This document shows, piece by piece, positions 33,892-42,180 of a DNA stretch of 64,000 nt; positions within the stretch are counted from its first letter, which is position 1; every line of letters starts with the position of its first letter. The position numbers were made by a program, and so were the translations under genes. The stretch comes from Chryseobacterium sp. FH2 (GTDB taxonomy: Bacteria > Bacteroidota > Bacteroidia > Flavobacteriales > Weeksellaceae): contig NZ_LFNE01000001.1 of assembly GCF_001045455.1 (NCBI RefSeq), forward strand, positions 372,001 to 436,000. Direction: 5' to 3'. A model generated the notes under the pieces. That model saw only the letters and a list, made by a program, of their open reading frames with translations. It was not told where the DNA came from and searched no databases.

Positions 33892-34740
33892 CTATTGTTG
33901 AATACGAACGGCTGTAATAGTATTTTCACCCCAATTTCCACCAACTGCAGAAAAGGTTTTATTGTTGCTTGGTGTACCTATAACTGCTATATTTCCAACA
34001 AGTAAGTAATAAGTTTTATTTGCTCCAGAGGTGTTATTTACATAAAGACTTCCAGAGCCTATGTTATATTTAGCCTGAACTCCAGTTGGAGCTGCTGGGC
34101 AAGGCCCTTGAAAGCCCATGGATACTAGACGGCCTGCAGCAGGAGGAAGGTCGGAACTTATTGCGGGAACAGTGGGTGAGTCTCCTAAAGAAAATCTTAC
34201 CCAAATCCAATCATCCGCAAGGAAGGGCTCAGTCCCATTATAACGTAATAATTGCGTAATATCAACTTTCCATCTCCCCGGAGCAAGAGTTATATAAGTC
34301 CCAGGTCTAACAGTATATGTAAGAGTAGATTGAAATGGAACATCTCCGCTTGAATCAGGAATACTAGTAATTACCCCTTGCGCTAACCCAATTGAAGCAG
34401 GCCTCCAGGTCCCCACGCCGTTCGTATCGGCGGTAAGTACGTAATCCGTTTTTTGATTTCCATCAGACAATTTAAACCCTGTTATAGGGGCGCTTGTTGT
34501 TCCTCCCGTATTAATTTCCAATTTTTGAGATGGTGTTGTTGTTCCTATCCCAACCTTACCTGACGCATCTACAACAAAATCATTTAGTTGTTGAGTTGCA
34601 TTAGGCGCAACTGTAGCTGGATTGTCCTTGGCTCCATCCACATGAAAAATACCTTGTGGCTTTTGGTTATTAATACCTACCTGAGAAAATAAAATACCTG
34701 ATACTAATAAATATGAGGCAATCATAAATTTGTTTTTCAT
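33892..34740 (-). CDS. Secreted adhesin-like protein with tail-fibre-type N-terminus
   Basis: A signal peptide (MKNKFMIASYLLVSGILFSQ) is followed by the Bacteroidota-typical lead VGINNQKPQGIFHVDGAKDN, then ATQQLNDFVVDASGKVGIGTTTPSQKLEI, which resembles phage-tail-fibre or trimeric-adhesin shaft repeats, and a C-terminal beta-rich globular part (RPGTYITLAPGRWKVDITQL, YYLLVGNIAVIG, NWGENTITAVRIQQ). No T9SS sorting domain is seen. 282 aa. It has its own promoter (34805-34835). Likely surface-exposed; ligand unknown. Confidence 0.75.
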   Translation of the reverse strand: MKNKFMIASYLLVSGILFSQVGINNQKPQGIFHVDGAKDNPATVAPNATQQLNDFVVDASGKVGIGTTTPSQKLEINTGGTTSAPITGFKLSDGNQKTDYVLTADTNGVGTWRPASIGLAQGVITSIPDSSGDVPFQSTLTYTVRPGTYITLAPGRWKVDITQLLRYNGTEPFLADDWIWVRFSLGDSPTVPAISSDLPPAAGRLVSMGFQGPCPAAPTGVQAKYNIGSGSLYVNNTSGANKTYYLLVGNIAVIGTPSNNKTFSAVGGNWGENTITAVRIQQ

Positions 34741-34804
34741 TGTGTTGTATTTTTAGAATTATGCTTGATTTAAAATAAAAAATCGCGTGCTGTCATTTGT
34801 TTTG

Positions 34805-34835
34805 CAAAAGTAGCCTGAGATTCATTTATTAGCAA
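34805..34835 (-). promoter_or_regulatory. Promoter of the adhesin-like gene
   Basis: On the minus strand TTG (34833-34835), a 20-bp spacer, then TACTTTTG (34805-34812) matches the Bacteroidota consensus. The start site would be near 34799, giving a leader of about 60 nt. Confidence 0.6.
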
Positions 34836-35141
34836 GATTTAGTATGTTGCTATTCCGAAAAATAACAACTAAAACCAAGACATATTGAGTAGGTGGTTTT
34901 GATTAAACTATTATTACAAAAGAGTTCCGGCAAGATTAGCAAATAACACCGGAAATAGATTTTAACATTTAATTATATTCTTTGATTGATTATCTTAAAA
35001 TTAAAATATGGATAGGAAGAAAGTTGGATTTTCCACTTTTATTTTCGTTCAAAAAGTGTAAATGATCGAGTAATTATTAATTCATTAGAAAAATTAATTA
35101 TCTTATAAATATCTGATATTAAAATATTTAAGTCAATATAA
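34836..35141. other. AT-rich intergenic sequence
   Basis: About 300 bp upstream of the adhesin promoter and before the decayed gene. No open frame, repeat or RNA gene stands out. Confidence 0.4.
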
Positions 35142-35623
35142 TTGTTGCTTTACCGAATAGTTACAGTTTATTATGGATCCTCTGGTCCTGTTGCACTAAA
35201 TGTTAGAAACTTGTATTCTGAATATAGAGCATACAGTTGGAAGTGAGTAAAGGAAATAACATTAATGTTTGGGGAAGAGTAAAAGCTTATGCCAGTTGGT
35301 CGGATAAGGTAGTCAAGCAGAATTAAATCTTCTTAATTCAAAATTAGACAGGTTAAATGCTAACCTTAAAAATGAAAAAAAAGGTGCCTATTATTTTCAT
35401 ATTTCATATTTTAATTCTTAAATAAAAGTAAATACAAAAAAGGATGTTGAAATTTTTTGTTAGAATCCAGTGTGTCAATGAAGCGTTCACTAGATTCTAC
35501 TTATCCCTATAAATATAAAATAATACTCATAACGACTATATTGTTGAACCACAAGGTTTTATTGGTAAACCTATACGTTATGAGTGTAATGAGCCTTATC
35601 TTCCTGAAAGGATAATTATTTAA
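35142..35623 (+). pseudogene. Decayed gene, at least four frame breaks
   Basis: Joining three plus-strand frames gives protein-like segments in a constant order: TVYYGSSGPVALNV and LYSEYRAYSW; NNINVWGRVKAYASWSDKV; LNLLNSKLDRLNANLKNEKK followed by GAYYFHISYFN; LESSVSMKRSLDSTYPYKYK; and a last segment NDYIVEPQGFIGKPIRYECN that ends at a TAA at 35621-35623. The breaks lie near 35241, 35318, 35421-35460 and 35517. No signal peptide or family was recognised. Two inverted repeats (35461-35499 and 35525-35585) lie inside it. The composition is far from random intergenic DNA, so loss of a former gene is the best explanation. Confidence 0.5.
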
Positions 35624-35633
35624 AATCTACATA

Positions 35634-35665
35634 AAAACCCGTGAAAGATAGCTTTCACGGGTTTT
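35634..35665 (-). terminator. Terminator after the S46 peptidase gene
   Basis: AAAACCCGTGAAAG (35634-35647) pairs with CTTTCACGGGTTTT (35652-35665) around a 4-nt loop, 14 bp perfect. It lies 20 bp past the peptidase stop codon. Confidence 0.85.
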
Positions 35666-35684
35666 AAAATATATTCAGCGAATA

Positions 35685-37898
35685 TTATTTTTTCTTTTTA
35701 CCTGTTGCAGGTTTTGCGTGTTCTGGTTTAGCAGCACGGGTTTTAGTATCAGCTGGAGTATTTTCGTCTCTTACCAATTGCAATTCATCGATAATTCTTC
35801 TTGCTCCGGCATATTTGTCGATAGTCCAAAGAACGAAACGAACGTCAACATTGATGGTTTTTTGCCATTCTGGTTCAAAAACGATATCTCCGCTTAAAGC
35901 TTCACTGTTTCCGTCGAATGCAATACCGATAAGGTTTCCATCACCGTCGATTACAGGAGAGCCAGAGTTACCACCGGTAATATCATTGTTTGAAAGGAAG
36001 TTTACAGGCATATAACCTTTAGCATCGGCATACTGACCGAAGTCTTTCATATTGTAAAGGTCGATTACTCTTTGTGGAAGGTCAAATTCTTCGTCACCTT
36101 TCTTGTATTTTCCTACAAGACCAGCCATATCTGTGTAATAGTTATCCGTAACACCGAAATAGTTTCTGTCATCTCTGATTGGTAATGTATCCACAGTTCC
36201 GTAAGTCAGTCTCATAGTAGAGTTTGCATCCGGATAGAATTTTTTCTCAGGCATAGATTTCATTAAACCAGCTAAGAAAAGACGATTGTTTTTCGCAAAA
36301 TTATCATCTATTTTCACAAATCTTTCATTAGATGCTTTTTGGTCAGCAACGATTCCGTCAGCAATTTTCAAAAGCGGATCTGCATCTAATTTTAAACGGT
36401 CTGGGTTTAAAATAAAGTTTGTAACGGATGTTTTATTAGCAAAGATTGAAGAGTAAGCTACGTTAGAAAGATTTTTAGAATCTAATCCCATAATCGTAGG
36501 AGAAGCAACATCTTTGTTTACTCTTGACTGGTAAAGCCCAACCATAGAGTTCATCATTTCACCTTCAAGCTTAGTGTTGATATTTTCGTAAGCAGCTTTT
36601 ACGGCAGCTTCTACTTTTGGTTTCATTGCTAATCTTCCTGCCATATCCTGTTCGGCATAAGCTTTAAGAACAGAGCCTACTTGTAAAGCAACCGAGAAAT
36701 ATTTAGAGTTTCTCAAAAGCTGAGAAGCATAATTTCTTTCAACACTTCTATCAGATGTTTGTTTATAATAAATAGCAATATCATCTAAAACACTTTCATA
36801 CTCAGCAATGTTTGCCGGTTGTACCGCCCATGCTTTGAAGGTAGCTTCCAGCTTTTGTTTGTCGGTAATTGTTCCGTTTTTGATAACGGCATCAATAGTT
36901 CCCTGTCTGTTTTTCCAGTAGTTGGCTACTGAAGCGTACTGAGAAGCATAGTTAAGCTGAGTTCCTTTATCCTTATCCATGTACTTTTTCATAATATCCA
37001 TAGCTAATTTTGAAGCTTCAACCCAAGCCGGATAATCTTTGCCTACCATCTGCTGAATTCCGTAAGAAGTCAAATAACGGTTCGTTCTTCCCGGATAGCC
37101 CATGATCATTGAGAAATCACCAGGCTTAATTCCTTTCAAAGAAACAGGTAAGAAATGTTTAGGTTTCAGAGGAGTATTACTTGGAGAATATTCAGCAGGG
37201 TTTCCTGCTGCATCGGCATATACTCTGAAAACCGTAAAGTCTGCAGTGTGTCTTGGCCATTCCCAGTTATCTGTATCACCTCCGAATTTTCCTAATGATG
37301 AAGGCGGTGCACCTACTAATCTGATATCTTTGTAATCTTGGTATACGAAATAGTAGAATTCATTTCCGTTGAAAAAATCTCTTACCACTACGGTATATTT
37401 CCCGTTTTCAGAATTTTCTGTCTGGATGGCTTTGGTTTCTGCATCAATCACAGCTTTTCTCTCTTCACCAGACATATTGTTGTTTAGTTTAGAATTGATT
37501 CTTTGCGTAGCATCATCCATTCTAACTAAAAATCTTACATAAAGATCTTTTGCATTGAATTCATCTTTTTGCTTCATTGCCCAGAAACCATTCTTCAAAT
37601 AGTCTTTTTCCGGAGTAGAAGCTGCCGCAACAGCACCATAACCACAGTGGTGATTGGTAAAGATAAGTCCTTGATTAGAAACAATTTCACCTGTACAGAA
37701 GCCGCCGAAACTTACGATAGCATCTTTCATACTTGAGTTGTTTACTGAATAAATTTCTTCAGGTGTCAAATGCAAACCTTCTTTTTGCATGTCAACACCA
37801 TTTAATCTCTTGATGAGCATCAACAGCCACATCCCTTCATCTGCTCTCATCTGAGCAAAGCCCAATAGAAAAGTGAATAGTAGAAATAGTCTTTTCAT
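35685..37898 (-). CDS. S46-family dipeptidyl peptidase (DPP7-like)
   Basis: Periplasmic exopeptidase that frees dipeptides from oligopeptide N-termini, feeding the amino-acid metabolism of asaccharolytic Bacteroidota. Signal peptide MKRLFLLFTFLLGFAQMRA; mature chain with EGMWLLMLIKRLNG (family start), FTNHHCGYGAV (catalytic His84), DNWEWPRHTADFTVFR (catalytic Asp segment), and NDITGGNSGSPVIDGDGN (catalytic Ser645). The residue 18 positions after this Ser, which sets P1 preference (Gly in DPP7, Arg in DPP11), is Gly here, in IAFDGNSEAL. So hydrophobic P1 residues are expected. The tail is Lys/Ala/Pro-rich. Confidence 0.92.
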   Translation of the reverse strand: MKRLFLLFTFLLGFAQMRADEGMWLLMLIKRLNGVDMQKEGLHLTPEEIYSVNNSSMKDAIVSFGGFCTGEIVSNQGLIFTNHHCGYGAVAAASTPEKDYLKNGFWAMKQKDEFNAKDLYVRFLVRMDDATQRINSKLNNNMSGEERKAVIDAETKAIQTENSENGKYTVVVRDFFNGNEFYYFVYQDYKDIRLVGAPPSSLGKFGGDTDNWEWPRHTADFTVFRVYADAAGNPAEYSPSNTPLKPKHFLPVSLKGIKPGDFSMIMGYPGRTNRYLTSYGIQQMVGKDYPAWVEASKLAMDIMKKYMDKDKGTQLNYASQYASVANYWKNRQGTIDAVIKNGTITDKQKLEATFKAWAVQPANIAEYESVLDDIAIYYKQTSDRSVERNYASQLLRNSKYFSVALQVGSVLKAYAEQDMAGRLAMKPKVEAAVKAAYENINTKLEGEMMNSMVGLYQSRVNKDVASPTIMGLDSKNLSNVAYSSIFANKTSVTNFILNPDRLKLDADPLLKIADGIVADQKASNERFVKIDDNFAKNNRLFLAGLMKSMPEKKFYPDANSTMRLTYGTVDTLPIRDDRNYFGVTDNYYTDMAGLVGKYKKGDEEFDLPQRVIDLYNMKDFGQYADAKGYMPVNFLSNNDITGGNSGSPVIDGDGNLIGIAFDGNSEALSGDIVFEPEWQKTINVDVRFVLWTIDKYAGARRIIDELQLVRDENTPADTKTRAAKPEHAKPATGKKKK

Positions 37899-37986
37899 TT
37901 TATAAAAATTAATTTTTGTGTCGCTAATTTACTAATTTTTACGATATTCTCCCTGCGATTGGTACGGAAATGGATTATTGTGCGTT

Positions 37987-38442
37987 ATGAAAAAAATACT
38001 GTTATCATTTTTTACGATCTTGTTTCTTGGAATGACTTTGAATTGTACTTCTACAATCAGACAAAGTTCTCAGACTGTAGCTCAGAATCCTAAAATCCAA
38101 CGGGAATGGATGTTGGTGGCATTCGGAAACTTTACAAAACCGGATTTAGAAAAAAATAAAGCTAAAATTGATTTGACAGGAAATATCGCTAAGGGAAAAA
38201 TTAAAGGAGGGGCTTTTATGGGCTGTAACGATATGTTTTTTGATTCTGAATTTAAAGATGATGGAAGCATGAAAATTTCAGGGATAGGCTCTACAATGAA
38301 ATCCTGCCAAAATATGGACTTAGAGACCTTATTTTCAAAAAATTTCAGAAGTATGATAAAATATTTTATTGAAGGACATTTTTTAACATTATCTGATAAT
38401 AATGGACAGACTATGAAGTTTGTAGCTGCCGATTGGGATTGA
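37987..38442 (+). CDS. META-domain (HslJ-like) lipoprotein
   Basis: The start was placed at 37987 (MKKILLSFFTILFLGMTLNC, lipobox MTLNC); a second Met lies three codons upstream. The META domain follows: IQREWMLVAFGNF, KAKIDLTGNIAKGKIKGGAFMGCNDMFFDSEF, IGSTMKSCQNMDLETLFSKNF, YFIEGHFLTLSDNNGQTMKF. META/HslJ domains occur in stress-related lipoproteins; no enzymatic role is known. It faces the minus-strand surface-protein genes and shares a bidirectional terminator with them. Confidence 0.82.
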   Translation: MKKILLSFFTILFLGMTLNCTSTIRQSSQTVAQNPKIQREWMLVAFGNFTKPDLEKNKAKIDLTGNIAKGKIKGGAFMGCNDMFFDSEFKDDGSMKISGIGSTMKSCQNMDLETLFSKNFRSMIKYFIEGHFLTLSDNNGQTMKFVAADWD

Positions 38443-38465
38443 TTTTAGTAATTAACTTCAAAATA

Positions 38466-38500
38466 TAAATAAAAGTCCACCAAAAGTGGACTTTTATTTA
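38466..38500. terminator. Bidirectional terminator
   Basis: TAAATAAAAGTCCAC (38466-38480) and GTGGACTTTTATTTA (38486-38500) form a perfect 15-bp stem with a CAAAA loop. It lies between the convergent META gene and the exported-protein genes. Confidence 0.9.
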
Positions 38501-38524
38501 GTTGAAAATCTAGTTATTTGATTA

Positions 38525-38941
38525 TTAGTTTTTAGGAATTGTCTTTTTTATTTCGTCTAAAGTTGCCGTATTGGGAAGCCCCTGAATATTATTTGTGTTC
38601 CTAGAATTTACTGTATGGTTGGCTGCCTGTCTGTTGGGAATTGTACTTTTAATTTCTTCAAGAGTTGCCGTATTTTCTAATAGTTTTCCGGAATTGCTTG
38701 TAGATACCTGAGTTTTCGGCTCCTGTTTCTTCACTTCAAGGCCCTGATCTGAAACCAGCGTTGTAGGGGTTGTTTTTTTCTCCGCTCGGTCTTTTGCTTC
38801 TTTTAGCATTTTGGTTTCAAATTCTTTTGATTGCTTAAAAGACAGATCTTCCTGTACTTGTGCTTCAGAAACTTTTTTGTTTTCCTGGGCATAAATATTT
38901 AGACTTAAAGCTAAAAATGTGATGATATATAGTGATTTCAT
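38525..38941 (-). CDS. Exported protein with duplicated NTATL-EIK-TIP motif
   Basis: 138 aa. Signal peptide MKSLYIITFLALSLNIYAQ; then a charged, probably coiled or disordered region (EDLSFKQSKEFETKMLKEAKD), a Thr/Ser-rich linker and two near-identical 14-residue units, NTATLEEIKSTIPN (90-103) and NTATLDEIKKTIPK (124-137). The last unit ends the protein, and each would form a short amphipathic helix. Family unknown. It ends the minus-strand run and is 6 bp behind the 848-aa gene, so the two are probably cotranscribed. Confidence 0.7.
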   Translation of the reverse strand: MKSLYIITFLALSLNIYAQENKKVSEAQVQEDLSFKQSKEFETKMLKEAKDRAEKKTTPTTLVSDQGLEVKKQEPKTQVSTSNSGKLLENTATLEEIKSTIPNRQAANHTVNSRNTNNIQGLPNTATLDEIKKTIPKN

Positions 38942-38947
38942 GGTTTA

Positions 38948-41494
38948 TTATTTAATGTTTACTAATACTTTTATTTTCCCGGTTTCGTTTTGATCATAAT
39001 CCTGGAGGGCTTTACCTAATACTTGTCCTATTTTTACTTTCTTAAGATTAGCTTTCATGGCAACTCCTGATTTTGATGAGGTTACTAAAAGATCTCCTCT
39101 TTTAATTGCTCCTCCTTCCAGACAAACTTTTGTAGGAATGACTCCAATTACTCCCATCGGAACTTTTCCGGTTAATTCAGAATCAATATTTTCTTCTGTT
39201 AAAAGAACTCCCGGCTTCGTAGCATAAACTCCTGCAACAAGATGAGAATATGGTTTAGACGATTTTTCTACTGTTCTGTCAGAATCTATTGAAATAACTA
39301 AAATATCACCGGGTTCGTACTCTGAGGTATTTCCTTCTACATCAAACGCTTCTGCAACGTCGGCACCACTATTCTGAGTTCCTCCGTTGAAAAATCCCGT
39401 ACCGGATTTATTTACTCTCGCAACATTGGTCCCCGCACTTTGGAATATCGCGATATTCCCGGAAGATCCGGTATGATTTACAAAAAATCCTGTTCCTGTA
39501 CCGGCATTCGTCACAGATAATACGGGGGTCGCATTGGCTGCATTAAAGTTTCTGAAATATCCTGCCCTACCTGTCCCGAAGTTTGGCACCCAGCCATACA
39601 TAGCGCTTCCTGTTCCATCTGCTGTGGATTCTATACCATTTCCATTTTTTCCGGCATTGGCTGTTATGCCGTTTCCGTTTCCTTCTGTTAAAGCAATTAA
39701 AGCAGGCCCGTTTCCATTTACATTGCTTTGATAGAATAAGCCTGCAAAACCGCCCGTTCCTATTGACTCTCCGTAGATACCTGCAGTTCCGAAGTTGGCA
39801 AACTGAGAGTTTACTTTTCCGTGTACGGCAGGTGAAGTCCCCAATGTATTATCTACGAAAAAGTCTCCGGCCATGTTGTTGCCGACGGTCTTGGCTGTAA
39901 GTACGGGGTTTATATTTGAGGTGTTAAAATTTTGAAATTCGGCTGCTTTTCCTGTGCTGAAAGTAGGGATCCACCCATAAATTGCACGTCCTGCTCCATC
40001 TACGTTTGCTTCTATTGCATCTCCGTCTTTACCTGCATTAGCCACAAAAGCATCTCCATTTCCATCTGTTAATGCAACTAAGGCACGACCGTTTCCTGAA
40101 GTATTTGATGAATAAAATAGCCCTCCAAAGCCTCCGGTTCCCGAAGAAACCCCAAAAATACCTGCGGCGCCAAAGTTCCCAAAAATGGTTTTTACTTCAC
40201 CTCTTACAGCTGCACTTACACTGTTTGCATTATTGGAAAGGAAAGAAGCAACGTTTCCTAGGGTATTATCGGGAATATTTCCTGTACTGTTTGATTCTAC
40301 TTCGAACGTGTTTCTGTCATTTGTTGAGTTTAGATTTTCGAATCTTCCTGCACGTCCTTTACCGCTATTTAATCCAACCTGTCCAAAAACGCCCACGGAA
40401 GTTCCTGTAGTATTGGAGGCTACAAAACCTCTTACGCCATACCCGCCACCATCGTTTCTACCTACTACAGCACCTGCAATATCACTTGTGTTTCTGCCTA
40501 CTACAGCTTCACCTGATCCATTATTATCTCCTATAATCCCGGCAGAGGTTTGTGCGCTTGTTATACCATGAACAGCAAATCCTGATCCGGTGGAACTCTC
40601 AATACCTGCTCCCGTCCCTGTGGTGGAAACATTAATAACCGTTCCGTTTCCGACAGTATTTGCATTAAGCACATTGTTATTATTGGCGTTATTAAATATA
40701 CCTATAGCTGCTGCAATTCCATTGGTACTTGTTGCATTAAGACCTGTTCCTGAATTACTATTGGCATAAACACCATAACCTGATGCGGATGAATTGCCAT
40801 ATATCCCTAGCCCGTTTGGAGTAACACCATAAACACCCCATCCGCTTCCGTTCTGGCTTCCCCAGACACCGACACCTAAACCTCCGGTTCCGTTATTAAT
40901 CCCCCGGATTCCGGAAGAAAATCCTCCGGGAGCCGTACTGCTTACAATACCTCTTACTGAAGCAATACTTGAAGTGGTTGTATTGTTTATGCCTTCTACA
41001 GAGGTTCCGTCTCCGTCATTTATTAAAGTGAAAAGCGTTCCGGCGTTGTTGACTGTATTTGTATATGGAATTGTAAAATTCCCACCCGTTCCGCCTGCAG
41101 ATTTTGCATACATAGCAAATGGCACACTTAATAACTGGCTTGTTCCCGTAATGGTATAGTTGGTTCCACCTGCAGGATCTGTTTCTGTTTTTAAATAGTA
41201 ATTTCCTGTAGACCAGTTGATTGTATTAAAGGTTCCGGATAAAACTGTTCCTGTTCCAAGCTCAAGAGTAATAAGACCGTTCAAATTGGTGTTTCCTGTA
41301 AGCCTTTCCGAATAAACGGCAGCACCCGCAGGAGAACCCTGTAAAATGCTCGCTCTGATCCCTATACTTTGATTGGAAAGAATTTGTCCGCCGGTATTTC
41401 GAACGATTGCCTGATAACTCATTTTTTCAGGAACCTGTGCGAAGGCTGTAATTGTGCCCAGCAAAATTCCCATCAATAATAATATTTTTTTCAT
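38948..41494 (-). CDS. 848-aa Gly/Asn-rich secreted surface protein
   Basis: A signal peptide (MKKILLLMGILLGTITAFAQ) precedes VPEKMSYQAIVRNTGGQILSNQ, a common head in Bacteroidota surface proteins, with a domain to about residue 135. Residues about 150-700 are Gly- and Asn-rich repeats of about 12-20 residues (YGNSSASGYGVYANSNSGTG), likely a beta-helix or fibre shaft. Within this a segment of about 116 residues is duplicated (about 420-535 and 552-667), each containing GNGxALxALTxGNG and GTGGFxGLFY. The C-terminus (GADVAEAFDV, EPGDILVIS, VPMGVIGVIPTKVCLEGG) resembles tail-fibre-type C-terminal domains. No T9SS signal. Confidence 0.8.
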   Translation of the reverse strand: MKKILLLMGILLGTITAFAQVPEKMSYQAIVRNTGGQILSNQSIGIRASILQGSPAGAAVYSERLTGNTNLNGLITLELGTGTVLSGTFNTINWSTGNYYLKTETDPAGGTNYTITGTSQLLSVPFAMYAKSAGGTGGNFTIPYTNTVNNAGTLFTLINDGDGTSVEGINNTTTSSIASVRGIVSSTAPGGFSSGIRGINNGTGGLGVGVWGSQNGSGWGVYGVTPNGLGIYGNSSASGYGVYANSNSGTGLNATSTNGIAAAIGIFNNANNNNVLNANTVGNGTVINVSTTGTGAGIESSTGSGFAVHGITSAQTSAGIIGDNNGSGEAVVGRNTSDIAGAVVGRNDGGGYGVRGFVASNTTGTSVGVFGQVGLNSGKGRAGRFENLNSTNDRNTFEVESNSTGNIPDNTLGNVASFLSNNANSVSAAVRGEVKTIFGNFGAAGIFGVSSGTGGFGGLFYSSNTSGNGRALVALTDGNGDAFVANAGKDGDAIEANVDGAGRAIYGWIPTFSTGKAAEFQNFNTSNINPVLTAKTVGNNMAGDFFVDNTLGTSPAVHGKVNSQFANFGTAGIYGESIGTGGFAGLFYQSNVNGNGPALIALTEGNGNGITANAGKNGNGIESTADGTGSAMYGWVPNFGTGRAGYFRNFNAANATPVLSVTNAGTGTGFFVNHTGSSGNIAIFQSAGTNVARVNKSGTGFFNGGTQNSGADVAEAFDVEGNTSEYEPGDILVISIDSDRTVEKSSKPYSHLVAGVYATKPGVLLTEENIDSELTGKVPMGVIGVIPTKVCLEGGAIKRGDLLVTSSKSGVAMKANLKKVKIGQVLGKALQDYDQNETGKIKVLVNIK

Positions 41495-41499
41495 GGTAG

Positions 41500-41985
41500 T
41501 TATTTTTTTATGATTTTAAATGTTTTGATATTCTTCCCATTCTGATTTATCCGGATAATATACATAGCGGAAGGAAGAGAAGAGAAATTGAATTCAGACT
41601 TAGGCTGAGAAATTTTATCTTTTATAATCAACTTGCCTTGTGCATCAAATAGTTGATAGTCTGAATTCTTGTAATCATTTGTGGTAAAATCCAGATACAG
41701 ATAATCTTTAAATGGATTCGGGTACAGTAAAATACCTTTTTCTGTTTCCTGGGTTTCGTTTGTGGCAAGTGTGGTTGTGATTTCGTAAGCTTGCTGCACA
41801 CCTTCTAAAATTTCGTTGTTGCTGCCCTTTGCAAGATATGCGGCTTGCCCTACACTGTAAGAAACCGAGCCGTTACTTCCTGTAGCATTTGCTCCGGTTG
41901 CCGGTACTGCACTTTGGGCTTTCAGTAATCCGGGGACTATAAAGAGCGGAATGAAAAAGAAGCAGTGAATAGATGTTCTTTTCAT
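41500..41985 (-). CDS. Small T9SS-sorted secreted protein
   Basis: 161 aa. Signal peptide KRTSIHCFFFIPLFIVPGLLKAQ; a middle part SVSYSVGQAAYLAKGSNNEILEGVQQAYEI that recurs in front of many sorting domains in Flavobacteriia; then a type A sorting domain: ILLYPNPFKDYLYLDFTTND, YQLFDAQGKLIIKDKI, LPSAMYIIRINQNGKNIKTFKIIKK. The protein is little more than a sorting signal and may be anchor or partner to the 848-aa product; the genes are 5 bp apart. Confidence 0.8.
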   Translation of the reverse strand: MKRTSIHCFFFIPLFIVPGLLKAQSAVPATGANATGSNGSVSYSVGQAAYLAKGSNNEILEGVQQAYEITTTLATNETQETEKGILLYPNPFKDYLYLDFTTNDYKNSDYQLFDAQGKLIIKDKISQPKSEFNFSSLPSAMYIIRINQNGKNIKTFKIIKK

Positions 41986-42180
41986 ATTGAGTAATTTTGT
42001 GGTTATTAATTGGTAAATGCAAAGTGAAAATTTTTATCACTTTGGGAATACTAAATTACCATAAAACAGGAACGGGATTTTTGGAAAATAGATAAACGAC
42101 AAGATTAATCGACAAACGACAAAAGTGGAGTTATTTTGTAAAAATAAATCGAAACCGGTGTAGTATATGGAAAAGCAGTA

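Noticed and set aside
35461-35585. Two inverted repeats (TAGAATCCAGTG pair; ACTCATAACG pair) as a mobile element
   Set aside because: The ends differ from each other, no direct duplications were seen, and the interior continues the decayed coding sequence.
40185-40571. Plus-strand frame of 128 codons inside the 848-aa gene
   Set aside because: It is antisense to a Gly/Asn repeat region, which produces long Pro/Thr/Leu open frames by composition.
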